The notes below the pieces were generated by a model. The model saw nothing but the letters and a program-made list of their open reading frames with translations. It was not told the origin of the DNA and did not search any database. 36,599 bases of DNA from Minisyncoccota bacterium (GTDB lineage Bacteria; Patescibacteriota; Minisyncoccia; Phycocordibacterales; UBA12079). The DNA is taken from assembly GCA_023129575.1 (NCBI GenBank), contig JAGMBS010000010.1:1-36599 (forward strand), written 5' to 3'. Shown here piece by piece: positions 1 through 6,809 of the stretch (position 1 is its first letter; each line of letters opens with the position of its first letter). A program made the position numbers and the translations under genes.

Positions 1-52
1 ATAAAACAAATAAAAAAATCTGCCATTTGGCAGATTTTTTTATTTGTTTTAT
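1..52. terminator. Perfect 25-bp hairpin, A/T-flanked (bidirectional terminator)
   Basis: Arms 1-25 and 28-52 are perfect reverse complements around a 2-nt loop. The GC part (TCTGCCA/TGGCAGA) is flanked by A and T runs on both sides, so it can act as an intrinsic terminator in either direction. It probably ends a gene lying before the window. Confidence 0.8.
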
Positions 53-60
53 TTAATCGG

Positions 61-90
61 TATTAGGTATCAAGTATTAAGTATTAAGAA
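61..90. repeat. Degenerate GTATTAAG-type intergenic repeat
   Basis: The stretch repeats short units of the form GTATCAAGTATTAAG. A related sequence in the opposite orientation occurs at 29700-29718 (CTACTTGATACTTGTTACC on the plus strand). This looks like non-coding interspersed repeat DNA; no gene is visible. Confidence 0.35.
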
Positions 91-127
91 AAAAAAGAAA
101 AAATCGCTTTGCGATTTTTTCTTTTTT
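91..127. terminator. Perfect 17-bp A/T-rich hairpin, terminator-like
   Basis: Arms 91-107 and 111-127 pair perfectly around a TTT loop (core ATCGC/GCGAT). A runs on one side and T runs on the other make it a terminator candidate for both strands. Confidence 0.6.
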
Positions 128-165
128 AATTCCTGATTTAAGATATAGGATTTATGATTTAAGAA

Positions 166-195
166 ACGAACGGCTCAACCCGTTGAGCCGTTCGT
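166..195. repeat. Interspersed palindrome, CTCAAC/GTTGAG family (copy 1)
   Basis: Perfect 14-bp arms (166-179 and 182-195) with a CC loop and the core GGCTCAAC/GTTGAGCC. The same core recurs at 10215, 12119, 17473 and 28131, with a half copy at 29153. It lies just before the tmk promoter. Confidence 0.85.
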
Positions 196-200
196 CGGAC

Positions 201-229
201 TTGAAATTTTGTCTCGTTTCAGGTATAGT
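201..229 (+). promoter_or_regulatory. Sigma70-type promoter of tmk-thyX
   Basis: TTGAAA at 201-206 and TATAGT at 224-229 are separated by exactly 17 bp. This predicts a transcript starting near 236 with a leader of about 70 nt before tmk. The leader contains a small TTGTC/GACAA hairpin around 240-253. Confidence 0.65.
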
Positions 230-307
230 CAGCGGCAGATTGTCCGTTGACAACAGAAAATATAAACGAAACAACAAAAACACAACCCTTACATAAGGAG
301 GATGATT

Positions 308-937
308 ATGCTGTTTATCACATTGGAAGGCGGCGAAGGCGCGGGAAAAACAACTCAAATGATGAATATGGCGGAGATGTTTTTTGAACCTAAAAAACTT
401 CCGTGGGTTATAACTCGCGAGCCGGGCGGAACGGAAATTGGAAAGCAAATTCGTCAAATTCTCAAATCAACAAATAATACAGTTCTGGCGCCGGAAGCGG
501 AATTATTTCTTTTTCTGGCGGACCGAACGCAACATATCAAGCAAATTATTACCCCCGCGTTAAATCGGGGGGACATTGTCATTTGCGACCGATATCTTGA
601 TTCGACTTTTGCCTACCAAGGCGTCGCGCGAAATCTGAAAGTGGATTTGGCGGGGCTTCATCAATTATTTGATGTTCCAATTCCGGACATTACTTTTTTG
701 CTTGATTTGCCAATCGGTCTTGGTTTGTCTCGCGCTTGGCATCAAATCATCAATGGAAAACGCGATTACACCCAAGCGCGCTTTGAGAACGAAAAATTTT
801 CTTTTCACGAAAATTTGAGGCGGGGGTATTTGCGTTTAGCGAAACAAGAACCGCATCGCTTTTGCGTTATTGACGCGAAACAAAGCGAGGAAAAAGTTTG
901 GCGCGACATCCAAAAAATTCTAAACACATTTTTCTAA
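308..937 (+). CDS. tmk: Thymidylate kinase (dTMP kinase)
   Basis: Phosphorylates dTMP to dTDP with ATP in the cytoplasm, the step after ThyX, whose gene follows directly. The 209-residue protein has the P-loop GGEGAGKTT (about residues 8-16), the REPGGTEIG segment and the DRYLDSTFAYQG motif of bacterial Tmk, and its length is usual for the family. The start is chosen at ATG 308 because AGGAGG at 296-301 is 6 nt away; the in-frame ATG at 302 would touch the ribosome site. It is followed after 18 nt by thyX, so the two form a dTTP-synthesis operon transcribed from the promoter at 201-229. Confidence 0.96.
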   Translation: MLFITLEGGEGAGKTTQMMNMAEMFFEPKKLPWVITREPGGTEIGKQIRQILKSTNNTVLAPEAELFLFLADRTQHIKQIITPALNRGDIVICDRYLDSTFAYQGVARNLKVDLAGLHQLFDVPIPDITFLLDLPIGLGLSRAWHQIINGKRDYTQARFENEKFSFHENLRRGYLRLAKQEPHRFCVIDAKQSEEKVWRDIQKILNTFF

Positions 938-942
938 TCTAA

Positions 943-949
943 AAGGAGG
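943..949 (+). promoter_or_regulatory. Strong ribosome binding site of thyX
   Basis: AAGGAGG lies 6 nt before ATG 956. Such strong Shine-Dalgarno sites are the exception in this window, where many genes seem to be leaderless. Confidence 0.8.
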
Positions 950-955
950 TTTAAA

Positions 956-2299
956 ATGAAAGTTTATTTAATGAATTGGAAAATTCAGAACCCGATTGAG
1001 GCGATTTCCCACGCGGCCTTATCCTGTTATCAGGAAAAAATGCCCGAGTGGGGAAAGAAAATCAATGTGGAAAATGCCCTGTTTAAAACAGGACACCACA
1101 CCACAATGCAGCACACGGATTTCTCCTTCTTTATTGAAGGAATTTCTGTAGGAGATGTAACCTTTGGACTTCACCTGGCTAATCCGTTTTATAATACCAG
1201 TCAAAGGTCCGGGCGTTTTTGCGGAAAAATGTTTTCTAATCCCAACTACCGACGAATTGTGAAGTATCTTGATCATTGGGCTATCGGATTTGACCAAAAA
1301 GAAAGCATTGTGAATTATGTTAAATCAGCCCTTAATGTTTATTCTGAAAATATTCAGAAAGCTACTCTGCGAGCGGATGAATTCATCCGGATTGAACGGC
1401 CAAATGCCAACGAAAAATATCGGCAACAAAACGCTCCCAAAATCGCGCAAGAACAATTAAGGGTTTTTGTTCCGATTATTTTCCCGACGGCTCTGGAATA
1501 CACAATCAATCTCTCTGTTTTGACGGCACTGTATCGGTCGGCTTGGTCGCCTATTATGAAAGAAGTGACCAGACAAATGGCAAATTTGGTTGTGGATAAA
1601 TGGCCGGAACTTTCTTTTTTGTTTGTTGAAAAAAGAGTAAGAGAAGATGTTTCGGTTGATTTTTTTTCCGGTAGGCGGCATAGAGGTGTTTTAACAAAAC
1701 CTCGACTCCATCTTGTTTCTAAAGGAGACGAGAGATTCTTTGTAAAACCGGAACCGCAGGATCTGCACCCGGTTGATTTACTTCATTTTTTGCCTAAATA
1801 TATGGTAAATAATGTGGAAGGAATCAAAACTCTTATTGAGATTTCTGTCGCCACAATGGGACAGGACCAACGGCATCGGACTATTCGACGGAGCCAGCCG
1901 GGTTTTTCCGGTAATTTTTATTTGCCGCCTATTCCCGATAGTTTGGGACTGAAAAAAGAAGCGGCTGAAATACTTAATCATTGGTTGGAACTCAGCCGGG
2001 ATTTGCCTGTTTCATTGGCGACAACTTTAGCTCCTTACGGAGCGATGGTGAAATACGGGAAAGACGCTTCCTATAATGCTGCCACTCACGAATTGGGGAA
2101 ACGGCTCTGCTGGTGCGCGCAGGAGGAAATTTACCATCTCGCTCGTTTTCTGCGGAAACAGATCGGAGAACAATCGCCCTTGCTGGGGATGTTTACCGTC
2201 CCTTGCGTTATCTCCGGAAAATGCGGAGAAGGTGCTCGCTGTTGCGGACGGGATTTAAAGAAAATGGAAAATGATCCTTTTCCGGAACGGCGGATTTAG
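956..2299 (+). CDS. thyX: FAD-dependent thymidylate synthase, tandem ThyX-like
   Basis: Likely makes dTMP from dUMP using FAD and methylene-tetrahydrofolate, feeding the Tmk encoded just upstream. At 447 residues it is about twice a normal ThyX chain and reads as two ThyX-like halves. The first half has a degenerate signature (QRSGRF, residues 83-88) followed by a helical segment resembling the ThyX C-terminal part. The second half has RHRTIRRS (residues 306-313), close to the RHRxxS core of ThyX, followed by an RLCWCAQEEI segment that fits the C-terminal ThyX helix. The C-terminus is Cys-rich (C, C, CC). Which half holds the active site cannot be settled by reading. A strong terminator follows. 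The family call is firm; one-chain catalysis is inferred. Confidence 0.78.
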   Translation: MKVYLMNWKIQNPIEAISHAALSCYQEKMPEWGKKINVENALFKTGHHTTMQHTDFSFFIEGISVGDVTFGLHLANPFYNTSQRSGRFCGKMFSNPNYRRIVKYLDHWAIGFDQKESIVNYVKSALNVYSENIQKATLRADEFIRIERPNANEKYRQQNAPKIAQEQLRVFVPIIFPTALEYTINLSVLTALYRSAWSPIMKEVTRQMANLVVDKWPELSFLFVEKRVREDVSVDFFSGRRHRGVLTKPRLHLVSKGDERFFVKPEPQDLHPVDLLHFLPKYMVNNVEGIKTLIEISVATMGQDQRHRTIRRSQPGFSGNFYLPPIPDSLGLKKEAAEILNHWLELSRDLPVSLATTLAPYGAMVKYGKDASYNAATHELGKRLCWCAQEEIYHLARFLRKQIGEQSPLLGMFTVPCVISGKCGEGARCCGRDLKKMENDPFPERRI

Positions 2300-2317
2300 T
2301 TTTTAGTTCTTTAGCCA

Positions 2318-2357
2318 AAAAACCCGAAAATTGTCGCCAGACAATTTTCGGGTTTTT
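2318..2357 (+). terminator. Intrinsic terminator of the tmk-thyX operon
   Basis: Arms 2318-2334 and 2341-2357 pair perfectly (ACCCGAAAATTGT core) around CGCCAG, with a T run on the 3' side, 19 nt after the thyX stop. Confidence 0.88.
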
Positions 2358-2387
2358 ATTTGTATTAGTTAGAAAGAATATAATTTT

Positions 2388-2396
2388 TGTGATAAT
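2388..2396 (+). promoter_or_regulatory. Extended -10 box before ileS
   Basis: TGtGATAAT at 2388-2396 lies 9 nt before ATG 2406, and TATAAT also occurs at 2379-2384. Either would give a very short or absent leader. No convincing -35 or Shine-Dalgarno sequence is visible. Confidence 0.45.
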
Positions 2397-2405
2397 ATTA
2401 TTTTT

Positions 2406-5400
2406 ATGAAAGAAAAAAACAATCAACAAAAAAATCAAAAACTTGGAAGCTTAGCTTCCAAGTCGGAGACGGCAAAAAACGAAGAAGAGGTTTTGGAATT
2501 TTGGCGGCAGGCGAAAATTTTTCAAAAGTCCGTCCAAAAAGACGCGCCGCAGGGCGACTTTGTTTTTTACGACGGCCCGCCTTTCGCGACCGGTCTGCCT
2601 CATTACGGGCATATTTTGGCGGGGACAATTAAAGACGCCGTGCCAAGATACCAGACAATGCTTGGCAAAAAAGTGCGGCGAAAATGGGGTTGGGACTGCC
2701 ACGGCTTGCCGCTGGAAAACTTAGTGGAGGAGGAATTAAATCTAAAAACCAAAAAGGACATTGAGGACTACGGCATAGAAAAATTTAATGAAGCGGCGAA
2801 CAGCAGAGTTCTTTATTACGCCAATGATTGGGAAAAAATAATTCCGCGTATGGGACGCTGGGTGGATATGAAAAATCCATACCGCACGATGGATACGAAT
2901 TATACGGAATCGGTCTGGTGGTCGTTTAAGGAAATTTTTAAGAAAGGTTTAATTTACGAAGGGTTTAAGTCAATGCATTATTGTCCGCGCTGCGGAACGA
3001 CTCTTTCAAATTTTGAAGTTAATCAAGGATATAAAGATATTAAAGATTTGTCGGTGATTGCAAAATTTGAATTGGACCCTATCAGAACTAACGGTTTAAA
3101 GAAACCTACTTCTAACAGGGCAAGTGAGCCGGGCACTTTTGTCCTCGCTTGGACGACCACCCCGTGGACACTTCCTGGGAATACAGCATTAGCTATAAAC
3201 AAAGATATTGTTTATAGCAAATTCCAAATAACAAATTCCAAAACACAAACAAACCTGCCTGCCGGCGAGGCAGGTTCAAATGACCAAAATCCAAAATTCA
3301 CAACAGATGAATTTTACATTATTGCGAAAGAGAGATTGGCTGATGTTTTGAAAGATGATGAGTATAAAATAATTAAAGAATTCAAAGGTTCAGATTTAAT
3401 TGGCAAAAAATATAAACCGGTCTTTGATTATTACTTGGACGAAGAATTTGAAAACAAAGAAAATGCGTGGAAAATTTACGGCGCCGATTTTGTAAATATG
3501 GAAGAAGGGACGGGCATAATTCATATTGCCCCGGCATTTGGCGCGGACGATTTGGATTTGGCGCGCAAAGAAAATATTCCGGTTGTCCAGAATGTTAATT
3601 TGGAAGGAAAATTTAAGCCGGAAGTTCGAGATTTTGCCGGTTTGCCGGTTAAACCGAAAGGCAATCATCAATCCACGGATATTGAAATTATAAAATATCT
3701 GGCCGGCAAAAATTTATTATTCGCGAAAGAAAAAATAGAACATTCTTATCCGCATTGTTGGAGATGCGAGACACCCTTGTTAAATTACGCGACCTCGTCC
3801 TGGTTTTTGAAAACGATCGCCATCAAAGATGAAATCATCGCGGAAAATAAAAAAATAAAATGGGTGCCGTCCGATATCAGAGACGGCCGTTTTGGAAAAT
3901 GGCTGGAGGGAATGCGGGACTGGGCGATTTCGCGGTCGCGGTATTGGGGCGCGCCTTTGCCGGTTTGGAAATGCGCGGAATGCGGCGAGACAAAAATTAT
4001 CGGTTCCGTTGAGGAAATCAAAAAAGAAATAAAAGAGAATAGCAGCCAGAACAGATATTTCACAATTCGCCACGGCGAGGCGGAAAATAATATTTTACAG
4101 GTTTGTTCTAAGAATAAAAATGATGGTTATCATTTAACTGAAGGAGGTAAAGAGCAAATTAAAAAATCAGCTCAAGAATTAAAAAATAAAGGAATTGATT
4201 TAATTATTTCGTCTCCCTATATTCGCGCCAAGGAATCGGCTGAAATTTTGGCGAAAGAATTGGACACCCCAAAAATTGTTGAAGACGACCGGATACAAGA
4301 AATAAACAATGGCGCTCTTGGCGGCAAGTCCTGCTCGGAATACCGCGCGTTTTTTGAAAACGATGGAGAAAAATTTACAAAGACGCCGGATCAGGGCGAA
4401 AATTTTAATGAGATTAAAAAAAGAACAGGTGAATTTTTATCTGATATAGACAAAAAATATTCCCAGAAAAATATTTTAATAGTCGCCCATGAAAATATAT
4501 TATGGCTGTTGGAAGCGGCGGGGCAAGCGTTGAATGTTCAAGAAACGGTCAGATTGAAAAAACAAAAAGGTTTGCCCGCAAACGCGCAATGGCAAGAAAT
4601 TGATTTTACGCTGCTGCCTCATAATAGGAATTATGAATTGGATTTGCACAAACCTTATATTGATGAAATTGAATTTGATTGTGATTGTGGCGGAAAAATG
4701 AAAATAATTGGCGAAGTTTTTGATTGTTGGTATGAATCGGGTTCAATGCCTTTTGCTTCCAAACATTACCCTTTTGAAAATTTGGAGATTTTTAATCCTG
4801 AAAAAAACATTGGTTTTCCGGCGGATTTTATCGCCGAGGGCTTGGACCAGACGCGGGGCTGGTTTTATTCAACTTTGGTTTTGGCCGCCGCTCTTTTTGG
4901 CAAGACCCCTTATCAAACCGTGATTGTCAACGGAATGGTTTTGGCGGAAGACGGACAGAAAATGTCAAAATCAAAAAATAATTTTCCCGACCCGCTCGTT
5001 ATTGTTGATAAATATGGTTCGGACGCTTTAAGATATTATTTACTATCGTCTCCTTTGATGAAGGCGGAAGATTTAAGCTTTTCTGAAAAAGGCGTGGATG
5101 AAATTCTAAAGAAAATAATTTTGCGTTTCAAAAATGTTTATTCTTTTTATGAATTATATGAAGGGACGAAAACGGCCGCTGTGGATTTGCGTAAAAGTCC
5201 AAATGTTTTAGATAAATGGATTTTGGCGCGACTGGGAGAATTGACAGGCGCTGTCGAAAAGAATATGGATAATTATGAATTGGATAAAGCCACTCGCCCG
5301 ATTTCTGATTTCATAGACGATTTGTCCACTTGGTATTTGAGAAGGTCGCGAGACAGGTTCAAAGGCGGAGATGAAGAGGACAGGAATTTTGCGATTGCGA

Positions 5401-6140
5401 CTACAAAATATGTTTTGGAAAATTTGGCGAAAGTTTTTGCCCCCTTTATGCCTTTTGTGGCGGAAGAAATTTGGCAAAAAGTGACGGGAAATAATTTTGA
5501 GGATGAAAATAAATCTGCGCATTTGGAAAAATGGCCCTCCTTCGCTCCCTTCTCCGCTGAAGCTACGAAGGGCAAGAAAGTTACGGAGGGCAGGCCCACA
5601 TTTGGACGTGAGACGTCCAAGTCAATTTTGGAAGAAATGGAGGAGGTTAGAAAAATTGTTTCTTTAGGATTGGAAACTCGCGCGAAAGCGGGAGTGAAAG
5701 TTCGACAGCCCTTATTCAAACTAAAAGTGAACCCAGTTAAATTTAAAAGTTTAACGGGTCAAGAAAACGAAAAACTAAAAAGAAAAGAAGGATTATTGGA
5801 ATTGGTGAAAGATGAATTAAATGTAAAAGAAATTGTTTTTGATGCAAAAATTGAAAACGAAGTTGAATTGGATTTAGAAATTACTCCCGAATTGCAAGCG
5901 GAAGGGGACTTCCGAGAATTTTTGCGAAATGTCCAGAAATTCAGAAAAGAGGAAAAATTAACCCCGCAAGATATTATCAATTTGATAGTTGAAACGGACG
6001 AAAAAGGAAAAAATTTGATAGAAAAATTTGCATCCGAACTCAAAAAAACCGCCGGAATTAAAGACATCCAATTTACCTCCGCCCCCGCCGGCCGGGAAAT
6101 AAAAATTAACAACCTAATCTTCAAGATTAAAATTGTCTAA
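2406..6140 (+). CDS. ileS: Isoleucyl-tRNA synthetase with inserted histidine-phosphatase domain
   Basis: Charges tRNA-Ile with isoleucine. Class I signatures are present: HYGH at residues 66-69 and KMSKS at 852-856. An editing domain lies between them, and a split zinc site is formed by C523/C526 and C759/C761. Between these Cys pairs, at about residues 549-740, lies a complete histidine-phosphatase (phosphoglycerate-mutase-like) domain: RHGE at 555-558 (catalytic His556), SSPYIRA with Arg607, Glu632, and VAHENI with His695. This explains the length of 1244 residues, where about 930-1050 is usual. The gene also carries in-frame palindromic or repeat insertions at 2441-2463, 3192-3276, 5534-5620 and 5722-5774. 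recO follows after 6 nt. The synthetase call is certain; the phosphatase substrate is unknown. Confidence 0.97.
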   Translation: MKEKNNQQKNQKLGSLASKSETAKNEEEVLEFWRQAKIFQKSVQKDAPQGDFVFYDGPPFATGLPHYGHILAGTIKDAVPRYQTMLGKKVRRKWGWDCHGLPLENLVEEELNLKTKKDIEDYGIEKFNEAANSRVLYYANDWEKIIPRMGRWVDMKNPYRTMDTNYTESVWWSFKEIFKKGLIYEGFKSMHYCPRCGTTLSNFEVNQGYKDIKDLSVIAKFELDPIRTNGLKKPTSNRASEPGTFVLAWTTTPWTLPGNTALAINKDIVYSKFQITNSKTQTNLPAGEAGSNDQNPKFTTDEFYIIAKERLADVLKDDEYKIIKEFKGSDLIGKKYKPVFDYYLDEEFENKENAWKIYGADFVNMEEGTGIIHIAPAFGADDLDLARKENIPVVQNVNLEGKFKPEVRDFAGLPVKPKGNHQSTDIEIIKYLAGKNLLFAKEKIEHSYPHCWRCETPLLNYATSSWFLKTIAIKDEIIAENKKIKWVPSDIRDGRFGKWLEGMRDWAISRSRYWGAPLPVWKCAECGETKIIGSVEEIKKEIKENSSQNRYFTIRHGEAENNILQVCSKNKNDGYHLTEGGKEQIKKSAQELKNKGIDLIISSPYIRAKESAEILAKELDTPKIVEDDRIQEINNGALGGKSCSEYRAFFENDGEKFTKTPDQGENFNEIKKRTGEFLSDIDKKYSQKNILIVAHENILWLLEAAGQALNVQETVRLKKQKGLPANAQWQEIDFTLLPHNRNYELDLHKPYIDEIEFDCDCGGKMKIIGEVFDCWYESGSMPFASKHYPFENLEIFNPEKNIGFPADFIAEGLDQTRGWFYSTLVLAAALFGKTPYQTVIVNGMVLAEDGQKMSKSKNNFPDPLVIVDKYGSDALRYYLLSSPLMKAEDLSFSEKGVDEILKKIILRFKNVYSFYELYEGTKTAAVDLRKSPNVLDKWILARLGELTGAVEKNMDNYELDKATRPISDFIDDLSTWYLRRSRDRFKGGDEEDRNFAIATTKYVLENLAKVFAPFMPFVAEEIWQKVTGNNFEDENKSAHLEKWPSFAPFSAEATKGKKVTEGRPTFGRETSKSILEEMEEVRKIVSLGLETRAKAGVKVRQPLFKLKVNPVKFKSLTGQENEKLKRKEGLLELVKDELNVKEIVFDAKIENEVELDLEITPELQAEGDFREFLRNVQKFRKEEKLTPQDIINLIVETDEKGKNLIEKFASELKKTAGIKDIQFTSAPAGREIKINNLIFKIKIV
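2441..2463 (+). repeat. In-frame palindrome near the start of ileS
   Basis: Arms ACTTGGAAGC and GCTTCCAAGT surround TTA. It encodes LGSLASKS (residues 13-20). It belongs to the CTTGG...CCAAG family also found at 5602, 10270 and 17519. Confidence 0.7.
3192..3276 (+). repeat. Double in-frame palindrome insert within ileS
   Basis: Two hairpins lie close together: GCTATAAAC/GTTTATAGC (3192-3218) and AACCTGCCT/AGGCAGGTT around a GCCGGC centre (3252-3276). The second belongs to the CCTGCCGGCAGG family seen at 17318 and 33415. The encoded stretch, roughly residues 275-303, is polar, rich in N, Q, S and K, and unlike normal IleS, so it is probably a tolerated surface loop. Confidence 0.7.
5534..5620 (+). 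repeat. Composite palindrome insert in the ileS C-terminal region
   Basis: Outer arms GCCCTCC (5534-5540) and GGAGGGC (5585-5591) enclose CTTCG/CGAAG inner arms. A second hairpin, TTGGACGT/ACGTCCAA (5602-5620), follows directly. The reading frame is kept open (encoding among others TFGRETSKS), which suggests insertion into a loop. Confidence 0.6.
5722..5774 (+). repeat. 53-nt repeat shared with metG
   Basis: This 53-nt stretch is the same as 22631-22683 in metG except for one base, and is read in the same frame in both genes (core peptide PVKFKSLTGQENEK). It contains an imperfect hairpin, GTTAAA/TTTAAC flanked by ACCC/GGGT. Confidence 0.9.
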
Positions 6141-6146
6141 TCGCGT

Positions 6147-6758
6147 ATGCATCATATTTATCAAACGGAGGGGATAATTTTAGGGAGCGCTAATTTTGGA
6201 GAAGCGAATAAACATCTCTTTATTTTGACAAAAGATTTTGGGCTTATTAAAGTTGCCGCGCAGGGTTTGCGGCGCCAGAAATCAAAATTGCGCTGCAGTT
6301 TGCAGGATTTTTCTCTTTCGGAATTGTCTTTGGTCCGCGGCAGGAATATCTGGCGAATAACCAACGCCGCCCACAAACAAAATTTTTATAATTCGCTTTC
6401 CGCTGACACGGAAAAATTAACTGTCGCGCTTCAGATGTTAATTTTGCTTAAAAAATTATTGCCGGGCGAAAGTCCCAATCAGACCCTTTATAAAATAATC
6501 AAACAGGCGTTGCTGTTTTTGGAACGAGAACAAATTTGCTCCGCGGATATCGGCGCTTTTGAAAATATAATTTTAATCAGAATTCTGCGTAATTTAGGTT
6601 ATTTTGACGAACAAAAAGAAATAAATAATCGGGCGGTCTATAAAAACTTCCTAAAATCATTTGAATGCGACAGGGCTTTATTGGACGAAATGAATAAAAT
6701 AAAACCGGACGCTATCCGCGACATAAACAACGCTTTAGCCGCCACCCATCTTTGGTAA
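6147..6758 (+). CDS. recO: DNA repair protein RecO
   Basis: RecO helps load RecA onto SSB-covered single-stranded DNA in the RecFOR pathway; ssb and recA both lie in this window. The N-terminus (YQTEGIILGSANFGEANKHL, then KVAAQGLRR) is the typical RecO OB-fold start, and the rest is an alpha-helical region. At 203 residues it is a little shorter than typical RecO. The usual C-terminal zinc-binding cysteines are not evident, so it may be a zinc-less variant. ATG 6147 is 6 nt after the ileS stop with no clear ribosome site, suggesting co-transcription and coupling. Confidence 0.88.
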   Translation: MHHIYQTEGIILGSANFGEANKHLFILTKDFGLIKVAAQGLRRQKSKLRCSLQDFSLSELSLVRGRNIWRITNAAHKQNFYNSLSADTEKLTVALQMLILLKKLLPGESPNQTLYKIIKQALLFLEREQICSADIGAFENIILIRILRNLGYFDEQKEINNRAVYKNFLKSFECDRALLDEMNKIKPDAIRDINNALAATHLW

Positions 6759-6794
6759 CCTTGGATTATTTCTCTTTTGTTTGCTTTCGCTTGA

Positions 6795-6803
6795 TGCTAT
6801 ACT
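6795..6803 (+). promoter_or_regulatory. Extended -10 box giving a leaderless GTG start
   Basis: TGcTATACT ends 6 nt before GTG 6810, so transcription should begin at or next to the start codon. Confidence 0.6.
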
Positions 6804-6809
6804 TTAGTT

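Noticed and set aside
247-266. TTGACA (247-252) with TATAAA (261-266) as a tmk promoter
   Set aside because: The spacer is only 8 bp. TTGAAA-N17-TATAGT at 201-229 is far better.
302-307. ATG 302 as the tmk start
   Set aside because: It directly abuts AGGAGG (296-301). ATG 308 in the same frame has normal 6-nt spacing and gives the usual Tmk N-terminus.
1591-1599. TGTGGATAA in thyX as a further DnaA-box/AGTTATCCACA element
   Set aside because: It lies inside coding sequence, matches only the 9-mer and not the full 11-mer, and no -10 box is at the right distance.
5273-5719. A 148-codon open frame on the minus strand inside ileS
   Set aside because: It overlaps clearly conserved IleS sequence, has low-complexity S/F/K-rich content and no ribosome site; a shadow frame.
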